Shown in pieces: positions 15,004-22,268 of a DNA stretch of 33,563 nt (its first letter is position 1; each line of letters begins with the position of its first letter). Below the pieces are notes generated by a model. That model did no database searches and was not told the DNA's origin. It worked only from the letters and a program-made list of their open reading frames with translations. The position numbers and the translations under genes were made by a program. Origin of the DNA: a virus; IMG/VR virus record IMGVR_UViG_3300034024_000093, positions 1-33,563 of that record, one strand, 5' to 3'.

Positions 15004-15483
15004 TTATTTAAATAGTTTTTTGTACTCTTCTGGCTTGTTGGCTTTAAAAGCCAATTGCACACTTATATCGGCTTTTTGAAAATCGTCAAGAGTTTTGATG
15101 TTAGCATCTTTTGTAGTGCCACCAGCTGGTATTTCAGCAGACAACTCAGTTTTGACAGGAATAGCATCAATAATGCTTTTTACTAATTCAGGATTAGTTT
15201 TCATCATACCCAGATAAGCTTCAACCTGGTCAGCTTTAATTTTACCGGAGGCGACAGCAGAAAGTAAGAACGTTTTCCCTGCAGCAAGGCTTGCATTTTC
15301 TTTTTCTGCTTTTAGGTTTTGATTTTCTTGTTTAAGTGTTTCAAGCTCAGTTTTAGTTGTTGATAATTCAGCCGAAAGCCCCATAATTTTTGTTTCTATT
15401 TCGCTTTCTTCTACACCATCCTTTGGCGCATCCTTAAAGCCCAATGCTAAATAGGCTGCAAGACTTAAAATGATTTTCTTCAT
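15004..15483 (-). CDS. candidate nested scaffold start within the protease gene (Mu gpZ-like)
   Basis: An in-frame ATG at codon 175 (MKKIILSLAAYLALGF) lies right at the junction between the protease part and the coiled-coil scaffold part; starting there gives a 159-aa protein. In Mu, gene Z is nested in gene I in the same way. The stretch just before it (NPELNPKNN) looks like a linker. The sequence before this ATG (caaaaaacaat) shows no strong ribosome-binding site, but such sites are weak across Bacteroidota. Support is the domain boundary and the Mu precedent, not direct evidence. Confidence 0.4.
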   Translation of the reverse strand: MKKIILSLAAYLALGFKDAPKDGVEESEIETKIMGLSAELSTTKTELETLKQENQNLKAEKENASLAAGKTFLLSAVASGKIKADQVEAYLGMMKTNPELVKSIIDAIPVKTELSAEIPAGGTTKDANIKTLDDFQKADISVQLAFKANKPEEYKKLFK

Positions 15484-16005
15484 ATTGTTTTTTGGATTTA
15501 ATTCTGGATTTAATTCAGAGCCAAGTGACAGGCATAAGCCTTTTACTTCAGCCTCAGTTAACGGAGTATCTTCTTTACCTTTTAGGTAAAGCTTTAAGGC
15601 ATTGGGATTTGATGGTACAGGAATAATAGTGCCTTCTACTAATTCACATGATTTAAGCCAAATTCTACCCCCCACATAAACCATATCTTCTTGATTAAAA
15701 AGAAGCCCCATGGATGCGCCTTTAATGAAGTCCCGATTTACTTTGCCTTCAATTTTTGCGGCATCTTCGTCATCACTGTCAAATTCAGGAATACCTGTAA
15801 GCAGACCATTTTCTTTTTTTAAGTCGGCCCATCTGCCTAAGACAAACTCATTGCCATTCCGGTGATTTGAAAGCATAACCGGATTCTTTTCAAAACGGCT
15901 CAGATTTATGCCCTCAGAGGACACAAAGAAGCCATAGGAGTTTTCTATGTTCTCATCATTAAGTATAAAGCGTTTATTAATTTTTGCCATCGAGGTTGTG
16001 GTCAT
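15004..16005 (-). CDS. HK97-type prohead protease with C-terminal scaffold
   Basis: A 333-aa protein. The N-terminal 140 residues have the prohead protease pattern: NPVMLSNHRNGNEFVLGRW with His48, RDFIKGASMGLLF with Ser98, and a C-terminal LKSCELVEGTIIPVPSNPNA matching 'l.E.S.V..PAnp.A'. His and Ser are the expected catalytic pair. From residue about 200 the protein becomes a coiled coil (SAELSTTKTELETLKQENQN) and then a helical tail, i.e. an attached scaffold as in Mu gene I. The first Met overlaps a candidate promoter; an alternative start is Met6 (15990). First gene of the minus-strand late block. Confidence 0.85.
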   Translation of the reverse strand: MTTTSMAKINKRFILNDENIENSYGFFVSSEGINLSRFEKNPVMLSNHRNGNEFVLGRWADLKKENGLLTGIPEFDSDDEDAAKIEGKVNRDFIKGASMGLLFNQEDMVYVGGRIWLKSCELVEGTIIPVPSNPNALKLYLKGKEDTPLTEAEVKGLCLSLGSELNPELNPKNNMKKIILSLAAYLALGFKDAPKDGVEESEIETKIMGLSAELSTTKTELETLKQENQNLKAEKENASLAAGKTFLLSAVASGKIKADQVEAYLGMMKTNPELVKSIIDAIPVKTELSAEIPAGGTTKDANIKTLDDFQKADISVQLAFKANKPEEYKKLFK

Positions 16006-16160
16006 TTGTGAGGCAAAGATTAGACAGGTATTCGGCTTAAAAAAGTAACTGTTCTAATTATAAACACCTATGTATAAATAATTTACACACTTGTACAAAA
16101 ACTGTACACGTTTTTTTTTACAGAGGTGTTGTAGTGGAATTTTGTTATAAATATGGTATA
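16006..16160. promoter_or_regulatory. divergent late control region with symmetrical repeats
   Basis: The only gap between the two late blocks. It holds an inverted pair AACACCTATG (16063-16072) and CAGAGGTGTT (16121-16130), 9 of 10 bases matching, and between them two TGTACA hexamers (16092-16097 and 16103-16108) exactly 11 bp apart, one helical turn, on the symmetry centre of the outer pair (about 16097-16100). A run of T (16111-16119) follows. On the minus strand a near-consensus box TAATCTTTGC (16022-16013, one base too long between TA and TTTGC) could serve the protease operon; on the plus strand only a TATAAT-like sequence just before the terminase start is seen. The layout fits an activator site shared by both operons; weak -7 boxes fit activator dependence. 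Confidence 0.5.
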
Positions 16161-16598
16161 ATGGCAAAAACTAAGCAGCTAGAAAAAGATTATGCAAAAA
16201 CGCTTTTTGTGAATGAAAACATCTCACAAAAAGAGATCGCTATGCGTCTTAAGGTTACAGAAAAAACAATTGGAAAATGGGTTAAAGATGGCAATTGGGA
16301 AACCATGAAAAAATCTATGCTCACTACCAAAGAAAATCAGTTATCGATGCTGTATGATCAGCTGGATTTTTTAAATAATGACATTAAAGGACGTGTTTTT
16401 AAAATTGCTACCCCAAAAGAGGCTGACATTATCAGCAAACTTACCGCTGCTATAAATAGGCTAGAAACTGAAACTTCTATTGGTGATACTGTTGAAGTTG
16501 CAAAAAAGATTATTCAATTTACACGTACACAAGATATCGTATTCGCTGCGCAACTTACCAATTACTTTGATGCCTATATAACTTCACTTTCAAGATAG
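16161..16598 (+). CDS. terminase small subunit-like DNA-binding protein
   Basis: A 145-aa protein that probably recognises phage DNA for packaging. Residues about 11-45 form a helix-turn-helix (YAKTLFVNENISQKEIAMRL then KVTEKTIGKWVKDGNW), a common N-terminus of small terminase subunits, followed by helical oligomerisation segments (MLYDQLDFLNNDIKGRVFKI). I choose ATG at 16161 (MAKTKQLEKD) over one at 16134 because the extra nine residues lack family character and 16161 is next to the TATAAT-like sequence. It is the first gene of the plus-strand late block and overlaps nothing: large terminase begins 1 bp after its stop. Confidence 0.8.
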   Translation: MAKTKQLEKDYAKTLFVNENISQKEIAMRLKVTEKTIGKWVKDGNWETMKKSMLTTKENQLSMLYDQLDFLNNDIKGRVFKIATPKEADIISKLTAAINRLETETSIGDTVEVAKKIIQFTRTQDIVFAAQLTNYFDAYITSLSR

Positions 16599-16599
16599 T

Positions 16600-18120
16600 A
16601 TGGCAAAGAGAACCGACAAATCATATTTTGATAGCTGGCAGGAATTTAGAGACAATACTCGTAAAGCAACACCGGTAGACCTTAATGAAACACCAACCCA
16701 AAAAGCAAGCCGTATAAAAAGACTGGAAGCTGATGATGAGGCATGGTTTAAATATTATTTCCCAAATTTTTATACGTCAGACCCGGCACCATTTCATAAA
16801 AAGGCAACCCAAAGGGTGATGAACAATATGGAGTGGTTTGAAGTTCGTTCCTGGTCTCGTGAATTGGCAAAATCTGCCAGAACAATGATGGAAGTTATCA
16901 AGCTTGCCATGACAGGTAAAAAGAAAAATATTCTTTTAATATCAGCTACTTATGATGCAGCTGAAAGACTTCTTTTACCGTACAGAGCTACACTTGAATC
17001 AAACAACCGGCTTATAAATGATTATGGAGAACAGGAAAGTATAGGAAATTGGGAAGCGGGAGAATTTATAACTAAAATGGGTGTGGCATTTCGTGCTATA
17101 GGTGCGGGACAATCACCACGTGGTACTCGTAATGATGCTGCACGCCCAGATACAATTCTGATAGATGATATTGATACAGATGAGGAATGCCGTAATGCTG
17201 ACAGAGTAAAAAACAAAATGGAATGGATAGAACAAGCTTTGATACCTACAAGGTCTATATCGGTTCCATTATTAATTATTGCCTGTGGAAATATTATAGC
17301 AAAATACTGCTGCATAACGGAAATGGCTAAAAAAGCTGATGTACACGAAATCGTAAATATTAGAGACAAAAATGGGCGTTCTACATGGCCACAAAAAAAC
17401 ACCGAAGCAATGATCGATAGGGCTTTAAAGCCTATAAGTATTGGTTCGCAACAAAAAGAGTATTTCAACAACCCTATAAAGATTGGAAAACTATTTAAAA
17501 AAGTCGTTTGGGGAAAATGCCCGCCATTAGCAAGCTGTGAACAAGTATTAACGTATGCTGATCCTGCACCCTCTGATAAAAAAAGTGAAAATGCATCTAC
17601 TAAAGCAGTAGGCGTTATTGGCTATTTAGCGGGTAAATATTATTTATATAAGGTATGGGTTTCGAGTATGAGGCAATCAGAATTTGTAGATGCTCTATAC
17701 AGTTCTAAAAGCTATATAATGAGGTCAGGTGTAGACACAAACCATACATGGATTGAAAATAATTCTTTACAAGACCCACATTATCAACAAGTTTTAAAAC
17801 TAATGATTTTTAAAATGGGCCAACAAAAAAATATGCGTCTTTCGGTATCCCTTGATGCAAGGGATAAAAAGGATAAGTATACACGTATTGAAGCCACCCT
17901 TGAGCCGATATGGCGTGCAGGAGACCTAATTTTTAATGAAGACGAAAAAGATAATCCACACATGCAAACTATGGAAGAGCAGTTTGTTGGTGTATCTCCA
18001 AATTCAAGCCAGATGGATGGTCCTGATATGCTTGAGGGTGGTATTTGGTTAATTCAAAATCATGCAACAATGAGCACAAATACTTATTCTGTAGGCCTTA
18101 GGCAAAATCATAAATACTAA
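16600..18120 (+). CDS. terminase large subunit
   Basis: A 506-aa ATPase/nuclease motor for DNA packaging. Degenerate Walker A-like SRELAKSAR at 86-94, Walker B TILIDDIDTDEE from 185, coupling motif region around 226-230 (IIACGN), and a C-terminal RNase H-like nuclease with acidic residues in TYADPAPSD (Asp321), in WIENNSLQD (about residue 386) and in DGPDMLEGG (near the C-terminus). Length is normal for the Mu gp28-like group. In a transposable phage it would pack by headful including flanking host DNA. The next gene (DUF1320-like) starts 18 bp downstream. Confidence 0.92.
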   Translation: MAKRTDKSYFDSWQEFRDNTRKATPVDLNETPTQKASRIKRLEADDEAWFKYYFPNFYTSDPAPFHKKATQRVMNNMEWFEVRSWSRELAKSARTMMEVIKLAMTGKKKNILLISATYDAAERLLLPYRATLESNNRLINDYGEQESIGNWEAGEFITKMGVAFRAIGAGQSPRGTRNDAARPDTILIDDIDTDEECRNADRVKNKMEWIEQALIPTRSISVPLLIIACGNIIAKYCCITEMAKKADVHEIVNIRDKNGRSTWPQKNTEAMIDRALKPISIGSQQKEYFNNPIKIGKLFKKVVWGKCPPLASCEQVLTYADPAPSDKKSENASTKAVGVIGYLAGKYYLYKVWVSSMRQSEFVDALYSSKSYIMRSGVDTNHTWIENNSLQDPHYQQVLKLMIFKMGQQKNMRLSVSLDARDKKDKYTRIEATLEPIWRAGDLIFNEDEKDNPHMQTMEEQFVGVSPNSSQMDGPDMLEGGIWLIQNHATMSTNTYSVGLRQNHKY

Positions 18121-18138
18121 TAGCTAACAATATTAAAA

Positions 18139-18591
18139 ATGTTTCTACAAAAATCAGATTTAGGACAGGTAATTTATGGTTATCAACTAAATGAAATTAC
18201 TGAAAACGATGATAATATCGTACTACAAGCTATGGCTGCAGCTGAAGAAGAAACCCGTAGTTATATAGAAAACAATATTAATAAGTCAGACAGCCTTGAC
18301 GGGAGGTTGATTTATGATACTAATGCCATTTTTACAGCTCCCAGAAATAATAGGCATCCCCTAATACTTCAACATTGTGTAACAATCGCAAAATGGCATG
18401 TGATACAACTTTGTAATATGGATTTAATTTATGAACAGGCTAAAGAAAGATATGACCGTGCTATATCCTGGCTTAAAATGTTATCCAGAGGCGATATTAT
18501 GTTATCGTCATTACCAAAAAAATCAATCGATAGCGATAAATCTATTTTGCCCTTTAGCTCAGGTTCCCGTTTAAAATATAATCACGAATAA
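18139..18591 (+). CDS. DUF1320 (Mu gp36-like) head-tail connector protein
   Basis: A 150-aa protein. The start MFLQKSDLGQVIYGYQLNEI ('fl...dl...i......i') and the helical ILQHCVTIAKWHVIQLCNMDLIYEQAKERYDRAISWL region match DUF1320/gp36 proteins, small head-completion proteins that join head and tail. The C-terminal 40 residues (LPKKSIDSDKSILPFSSGSR) are probably disordered. In Mu gp36 lies after the capsid gene; here it sits between terminase and portal genes, a rearranged order that is seen in Bacteroidota Mu-like prophages as I recall them. The gene is 2 bp from the portal gene. Confidence 0.8.
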   Translation: MFLQKSDLGQVIYGYQLNEITENDDNIVLQAMAAAEEETRSYIENNINKSDSLDGRLIYDTNAIFTAPRNNRHPLILQHCVTIAKWHVIQLCNMDLIYEQAKERYDRAISWLKMLSRGDIMLSSLPKKSIDSDKSILPFSSGSRLKYNHE

Positions 18592-18593
18592 CT

Positions 18594-19814
18594 ATGCCAC
18601 GTAAAAGAATAAATACGAATAGAAAAAATATTTCACTCGCTTTAGGAACAGGAGGCCAAACTACAACCCCAAAAATTAGTGGAAGTATAGCACCAAAAAG
18701 TATATCACGTACAAGACAGGATATACTTTCGTGGAACCTTGCACTTAACCAGGCACGGGCATCCGAAAACCCAAAATTTTATGGCTTACAGCTGCTATAC
18801 AACGAAATTGTTAGCGATGCATTACTATCATCTCAGTTAGAAAACAGAAGGCTTAAAAGCCTTTCTACGCCTTTTATATTTAATGATCTAAAAGGTAATT
18901 TAGTTGAAGATTTAACAGCACTTTTACAAAATCAAACATGGGTAGCAGACCTTAATAGGCATATACTTAACAGCCGCTATTATGGACATTCGCTAATAGA
19001 ATTCACCTATGTTAACGGAGTACTCAAAACCAACCTGATTCCTCGAACTAATGTTGATCCTGTAAATGGGCGTGTATATCCAGATTATACAGATGATAAA
19101 TTTATTGAATACCGTAAAATGAACGAATATGGATCATGGATATTAGAATTCGGAGACGCTAATAATTTAGGACTTCTTAATACCTGTGTACCTCATGTTT
19201 TAATGAAACGTTTTGCGCAATCCTGTTGGAGTGAATTGTGCGAAATTTACGGAATCCCACCACGTGTAATGAAAACTAATACGCATGATCAGGGCATGCT
19301 TCGTAGAGGCGAAAAAATGATGAAAGACATGGGCGCGGCCTCGTGGTTTATTATTGATAGTAGTGAAGATTTTCAATTTGCTACAGGCGTAAGTACAAAC
19401 GGCGATGTATATAAAAACCTGATCGGATTATGTAATAATGAAATGAGCTTAACCATACAGGGTGCAGTCCTTGGGCAGGATACTGTAAATGGCAATCGAT
19501 CTAAAGAAGAGGCTTCACAGTCAATGCTACAGGATTTGGTTGATAGTGATTTAACACTTTTAGAGCAATATTGGAATAGCACCGTGATACCTGGTTTAGT
19601 ACAGATTTATACAGAAATAAAAGGCGATACAATTTATGCTTATCCAAAAGCTAAAGATTTAGATAAATTGTGGACAATGGTTAAAGAAGCGTGGACGCAA
19701 TATGATGTATCGGCTGATTGGGTTGCTGATACATTTGGAATACCTGTTGAACAAAAAAAACCGTTACAGGCTGGTAATACAGGCCTAAATTTCGGAGCAG
19801 ATTTTTTCGTTTAA
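18594..19814 (+). CDS. portal protein, DUF935 (Mu gp29-like)
   Basis: A 406-aa protein forming the ring through which DNA enters and leaves the head. Family features: NLALNQARASENPKFYGLQL at about residue 49, then VSDALLSSQLENRRLKSLST ('d..l.s.l..Rk.av...') and the C-terminal core MKRFAQSCWSELCEIYGIPP with R and the MLRRGEKMMKDMGAASWFII helix; GAVLGQDTVNG and later EQYWNSTVIPGL complete the DUF935 look. The reading frame ends at 19814 just after T TTT TTC; a -1 shift there would fuse it to the MuF protein (see 19802-19847). Usual DUF935 proteins are longer (about 500 aa), so the short form may lack a C-terminal segment that the fusion supplies. Confidence 0.88.
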   Translation: MPRKRINTNRKNISLALGTGGQTTTPKISGSIAPKSISRTRQDILSWNLALNQARASENPKFYGLQLLYNEIVSDALLSSQLENRRLKSLSTPFIFNDLKGNLVEDLTALLQNQTWVADLNRHILNSRYYGHSLIEFTYVNGVLKTNLIPRTNVDPVNGRVYPDYTDDKFIEYRKMNEYGSWILEFGDANNLGLLNTCVPHVLMKRFAQSCWSELCEIYGIPPRVMKTNTHDQGMLRRGEKMMKDMGAASWFIIDSSEDFQFATGVSTNGDVYKNLIGLCNNEMSLTIQGAVLGQDTVNGNRSKEEASQSMLQDLVDSDLTLLEQYWNSTVIPGLVQIYTEIKGDTIYAYPKAKDLDKLWTMVKEAWTQYDVSADWVADTFGIPVEQKKPLQAGNTGLNFGADFFV

Positions 19815-19847
19815 GCCCCAAAGCCTGGAACGGGTATTTTGGGGCTT
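19802..19847 (+). promoter_or_regulatory. candidate -1 programmed ribosomal frameshift signal
   Basis: In the portal frame the heptamer T TTT TTC (19802-19808) has the canonical X XXY YYZ form; the portal stop TAA is two codons later (19812-19814). A strong hairpin follows: AAGCCCCAAAG (19813-19823) pairs with TTTTGGGGCTT (19837-19847), 11 bp ending in one G-T pair with a 13-nt loop, four bases after the heptamer. No T-run follows the hairpin and the coding sequence continues through it, so it is not a terminator. The -1 frame runs open into the MuF protein at 21421. A homopolymer sequencing error is the simple alternative. Confidence 0.6.
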
Positions 19848-21421
19848 TAAATTCCCGGTTATTATATTTATATGATTGCGATTGCGATGATTGCAAGCAT
19901 GGAAAAGTAAATATAAATTTAGCTGCAAATACACCATTTAAAAGGGCTTTAAAAAGTGCTGAAAAGGCATTTAAGAAGTTACATACTAATGGAACTTATA
20001 GCCCAGACGAACTTGTAAATGTAAAAGAATATAAAGAATTAATTAATCAAACTGCTACAATTCTTAATGGTGCGATCATTGACAATGATATACCAAATGA
20101 AATGCTTGAAAAGCTAAAACAGGATGTTTTTATATTCTCAGGACTAAAAACACATGCCGAACTTCTTGAAGCTTCAAAATTACTGCTAACTGATGATGGT
20201 AGAATAAAGCCGTATGCCATATTCGCTAAAGATATAGCTCCTTTAAAAAATAATTATAATCAAAACTATCTGGAAGCAGAATACGAATTTGCCATTACAT
20301 CATCTCAAATGGCAGGAAAATGGGCAGGGATATCACAAGAATACAATTTACAATACCGAACAGCTGCTGATGATCGCGTAAGAGAAACTCACGCTGTATT
20401 ACACAATATTACTTTACCACCTGATAATGAATTTTGGCTTAATTATTATCCTCCAAATGGATGGCGTTGCCGTTGTAATGCTATAGAGGTTCGTAAAACA
20501 AAATATACTGAAAGCGATACCGCAACAGCAATAGCAGCGGGAGAAAAGGCCACAACACAAATAGATAGTAGCGGTAAAAACAAACTTGCCATATTTCGAT
20601 TCAATCCTGGTGCACAAAAAGTTGTTTTTCCGCCTGAGCATCCATATAATAAAGTTGAAGGTGCAAAAAAAGCCAAAGAAATTCTTAAAAATGAATATGG
20701 TTTTAAAATCAATAAGGACCTAAAAACTAATACCGATTTAAGCAATAGTTTAGGAGATTTTGCAAAAATATATCCTGAATATTATTCACATGGTTATATG
20801 TACACAAAATCCACATCCAAAAGAGGTGTTAATGGTTATACAACTATGCGTGGGGATGTTTATTTAACATCTGAAAGAATGGTTTTAGTTCGTGAAGGGT
20901 TTAATAACATCAGAAATGGTAAAAAAACAACATTTGAACAAGAAGATGCAATTTCAACTTTACATCATGAAATGTGGCACAATGCCAATAAACCAGGATA
21001 TGTATATATGACTACAGCACAAACCAGAACAATGGAGCTTGCAAATGAATTTGTAAGCAGAAAAACACTTCCTGAATTTATGAATAAGCTTGGAGGTAAA
21101 TTACAAAATGAAAGTTTAATTAATGACAGGAAAAGTACAGGATATAATACTATGGTAAAAAACTATGATTTGCTCATTGATTGGTCAAAATCTAATAAAT
21201 ATAATGTTTTAGAAGCTGTTAAAGACCATCTTATTAATGGAAAATATGATGATCAATTAAAAGGATTAGTGGATGGAATTAAAAAAAACACAGATTATCA
21301 GTTAAAAGAGGGTACTATAAAAAACCTAATAGGTTATGCACAAGATCCAAATATTGACAACGACACTTTTAAAAAATTATTAGAACGAAACAATGAGTTA
21401 CTCGTTAAAAAAGGCAACTAA
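19808..21421 (+). CDS. MuF head morphogenesis protein with a C-terminal HExxH domain, probably translated by frameshift from the portal gene
   Basis: The frame is open from 19778; no ATG, GTG or TTG occurs in it before ATG 20102, yet coding-like sequence precedes that ATG: LSPKAWNGYFGALNSRLLYL, the Cys-rich DCDCDDCKHG and VNINLAANTPFKRALKSAEK. I therefore start it at 19808, the first codon after the putative shift; from 20102 it would be 439 aa. The Phage_Mu_F signature YRTAADDRVRETH...FWLNYYPPNGWRCRC is at residues 85-125 counted from 20102. From about residue 220 there is a second domain with TLHHEMWHN (HExxH at 289-293), a zincin-type metallopeptidase motif, followed by ELANEFVSRKT that may hold a third ligand. 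MuF proteins with variable C-terminal toxin or enzyme domains are a known class. A portal-MuF fusion would be about 942 aa. Confidence 0.78.
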   Translation, partial: RLSPKAWNGYFGALNSRLLYLYDCDCDDCKHGKVNINLAANTPFKRALKSAEKAFKKLHTNGTYSPDELVNVKEYKELINQTATILNGAIIDNDIPNEMLEKLKQDVFIFSGLKTHAELLEASKLLLTDDGRIKPYAIFAKDIAPLKNNYNQNYLEAEYEFAITSSQMAGKWAGISQEYNLQYRTAADDRVRETHAVLHNITLPPDNEFWLNYYPPNGWRCRCNAIEVRKTKYTESDTATAIAAGEKATTQIDSSGKNKLAIFRFNPGAQKVVFPPEHPYNKVEGAKKAKEILKNEYGFKINKDLKTNTDLSNSLGDFAKIYPEYYSHGYMYTKSTSKRGVNGYTTMRGDVYLTSERMVLVREGFNNIRNGKKTTFEQEDAISTLHHEMWHNANKPGYVYMTTAQTRTMELANEFVSRKTLPEFMNKLGGKLQNESLINDRKSTGYNTMVKNYDLLIDWSKSNKYNVLEAVKDHLINGKYDDQLKGLVDGIKKNTDYQLKEGTIKNLIGYAQDPNIDNDTFKKLLERNNELLVKKGN

Positions 21422-21667
21422 ATCATCTGCAAAGATTTCTTTTAGCTGCTTAACAAGTTTTGGTATATTATTTTCTTCTGCATATTCAAGCATATTGAAA
21501 ACATGATTTTTTGATTTTGGACCGACCATTTGTAAGTAGTCTTCTTTTGATTTTATTCCAAGTTCTGGCGATAAATAGCGGCTTAAGAAATCCGCATCAT
21601 TCGTCAGATCAAAGACAGTTGCAGTTCTTAAGTCGATACCGTTGTATTTGTAATTATCATTATTCAT
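21398..21667 (-). CDS. small acidic protein convergent with the MuF gene (immunity/regulator candidate)
   Basis: An 89-aa protein (MNNDNYKYNGIDLRTATVFD start) on the opposite strand to every neighbour, overlapping the 3' end of the MuF gene by 24 bp. Start chosen at 21667 because a TAnnTTTGC box lies 4 nt upstream and the longer frame upstream is hydrophobic antisense of the 21720 gene. The protein is helical: SRYLSPELGIKSKEDYLQMV then KNHVFNMLEYAEENNIPKLV and a final acidic helix. The 'vfnmleyAeennipkLvkql' part resembles the last helices of effector-associated/Death-like domains such as EAD1; that is a visual impression. As an independently promoted gene beside a MuF protein with an enzyme domain it could be an immunity protein. 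Confidence 0.65.
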   Translation of the reverse strand: MNNDNYKYNGIDLRTATVFDLTNDADFLSRYLSPELGIKSKEDYLQMVGPKSKNHVFNMLEYAEENNIPKLVKQLKEIFADDLVAFFNE

Positions 21668-21671
21668 AAAC

Positions 21672-21680
21672 GCAAAGATA
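21672..21680 (-). promoter_or_regulatory. TAnnTTTGC promoter box of the 21398-21667 gene
   Basis: On the minus strand the box TATCTTTGC ends four bases (GTTT) before the ATG of the 89-aa gene. The expected start of transcription is at or next to the ATG, so the mRNA would be leaderless. The same geometry occurs at 22952-22960. No clear -33 TTTG is seen at the standard distance. Confidence 0.55.
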
Positions 21681-21719
21681 TAAAATTTTATAAACCAATA
21701 CATTGCTATTAATAAAAAT

Positions 21720-22268
21720 ATGGAGTTTGAAGAATTGGAACAAAGAATTGTCCGCGATTTAGCTGTAGAACTTGCCGACGAATTCGACAGGAATTTTGAA
21801 AGGAAAGCATTTTTTACCGAAACATGGCCAGCTACAAAATTAAGAAATAGTAGAGGCTCAGTAATGATGCGTAGTGGCAAGTTAAGGCGTTCAATAAAAT
21901 ATAATATTAGTAATAACCAAATCACATTTAGCAGCTCTTTGCCTTATGCTTCGATAAATAATGAAGGTGGGGAAATTAAAGTAACTGATAAAATGAAGCG
22001 ATTTTTTTGGGCTATGTATTATAAAGCGGCAGGGGCTGTAATCACTAAAAAAGATGGTGAGCAAAGTAAAAGTAAACGCAATGTAAACCTTACTAATGAG
22101 GCAGCACAATGGAAAGCGCTTGCTTTGATGAAGGTAGGGCAAATCATAAAAGTAGAAAAAAGACAGTTTGTGGGTGATCATCCCATTGTGGGGATGACAG
22201 TTGAAATAATTATTAATGAAAACATGCAGGTATTTAATGATGAACTTGCAAAAACCTTTAAAAAATGA
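21720..22268 (+). CDS. virion morphogenesis protein (Mu gpG-like)
   Basis: A 182-aa protein. It has the features of the phage virion morphogenesis/tail completion family: N-terminal helix (ELEQRIVRDLAVELADEFDR), then MMRSGKLRRSIKYNI ('l..tG.Lr.si.....') and SLPYASINNEGGEIK ('Ya..h..Gg.i'), and C-terminal KRQFVGDHPIVGMTVEIIIN ('R.FlG...........'). In Mu the related gpG lies after gene F, as here after the MuF gene. It resumes the plus-strand block after the inserted minus-strand gene, and its stop overlaps the next gene's start by 4 bp (ATGA). Confidence 0.82.
   Translation: MEFEELEQRIVRDLAVELADEFDRNFERKAFFTETWPATKLRNSRGSVMMRSGKLRRSIKYNISNNQITFSSSLPYASINNEGGEIKVTDKMKRFFWAMYYKAAGAVITKKDGEQSKSKRNVNLTNEAAQWKALALMKVGQIIKVEKRQFVGDHPIVGMTVEIIINENMQVFNDELAKTFKK

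Noticed and set aside
19813-19847. Hairpin after the portal gene as an intrinsic terminator
   Set aside because: No T-run follows on the plus strand, on the minus strand there is no gene to terminate, and coding sequence of MuF runs through it.
20102-20104. ATG 20102 as the true start of the MuF protein
   Set aside because: Coding-like sequence with a Cys-rich motif precedes it in frame for 98 codons with no start codon; ATG 20102 would remove it. It cannot be fully excluded as a second start.
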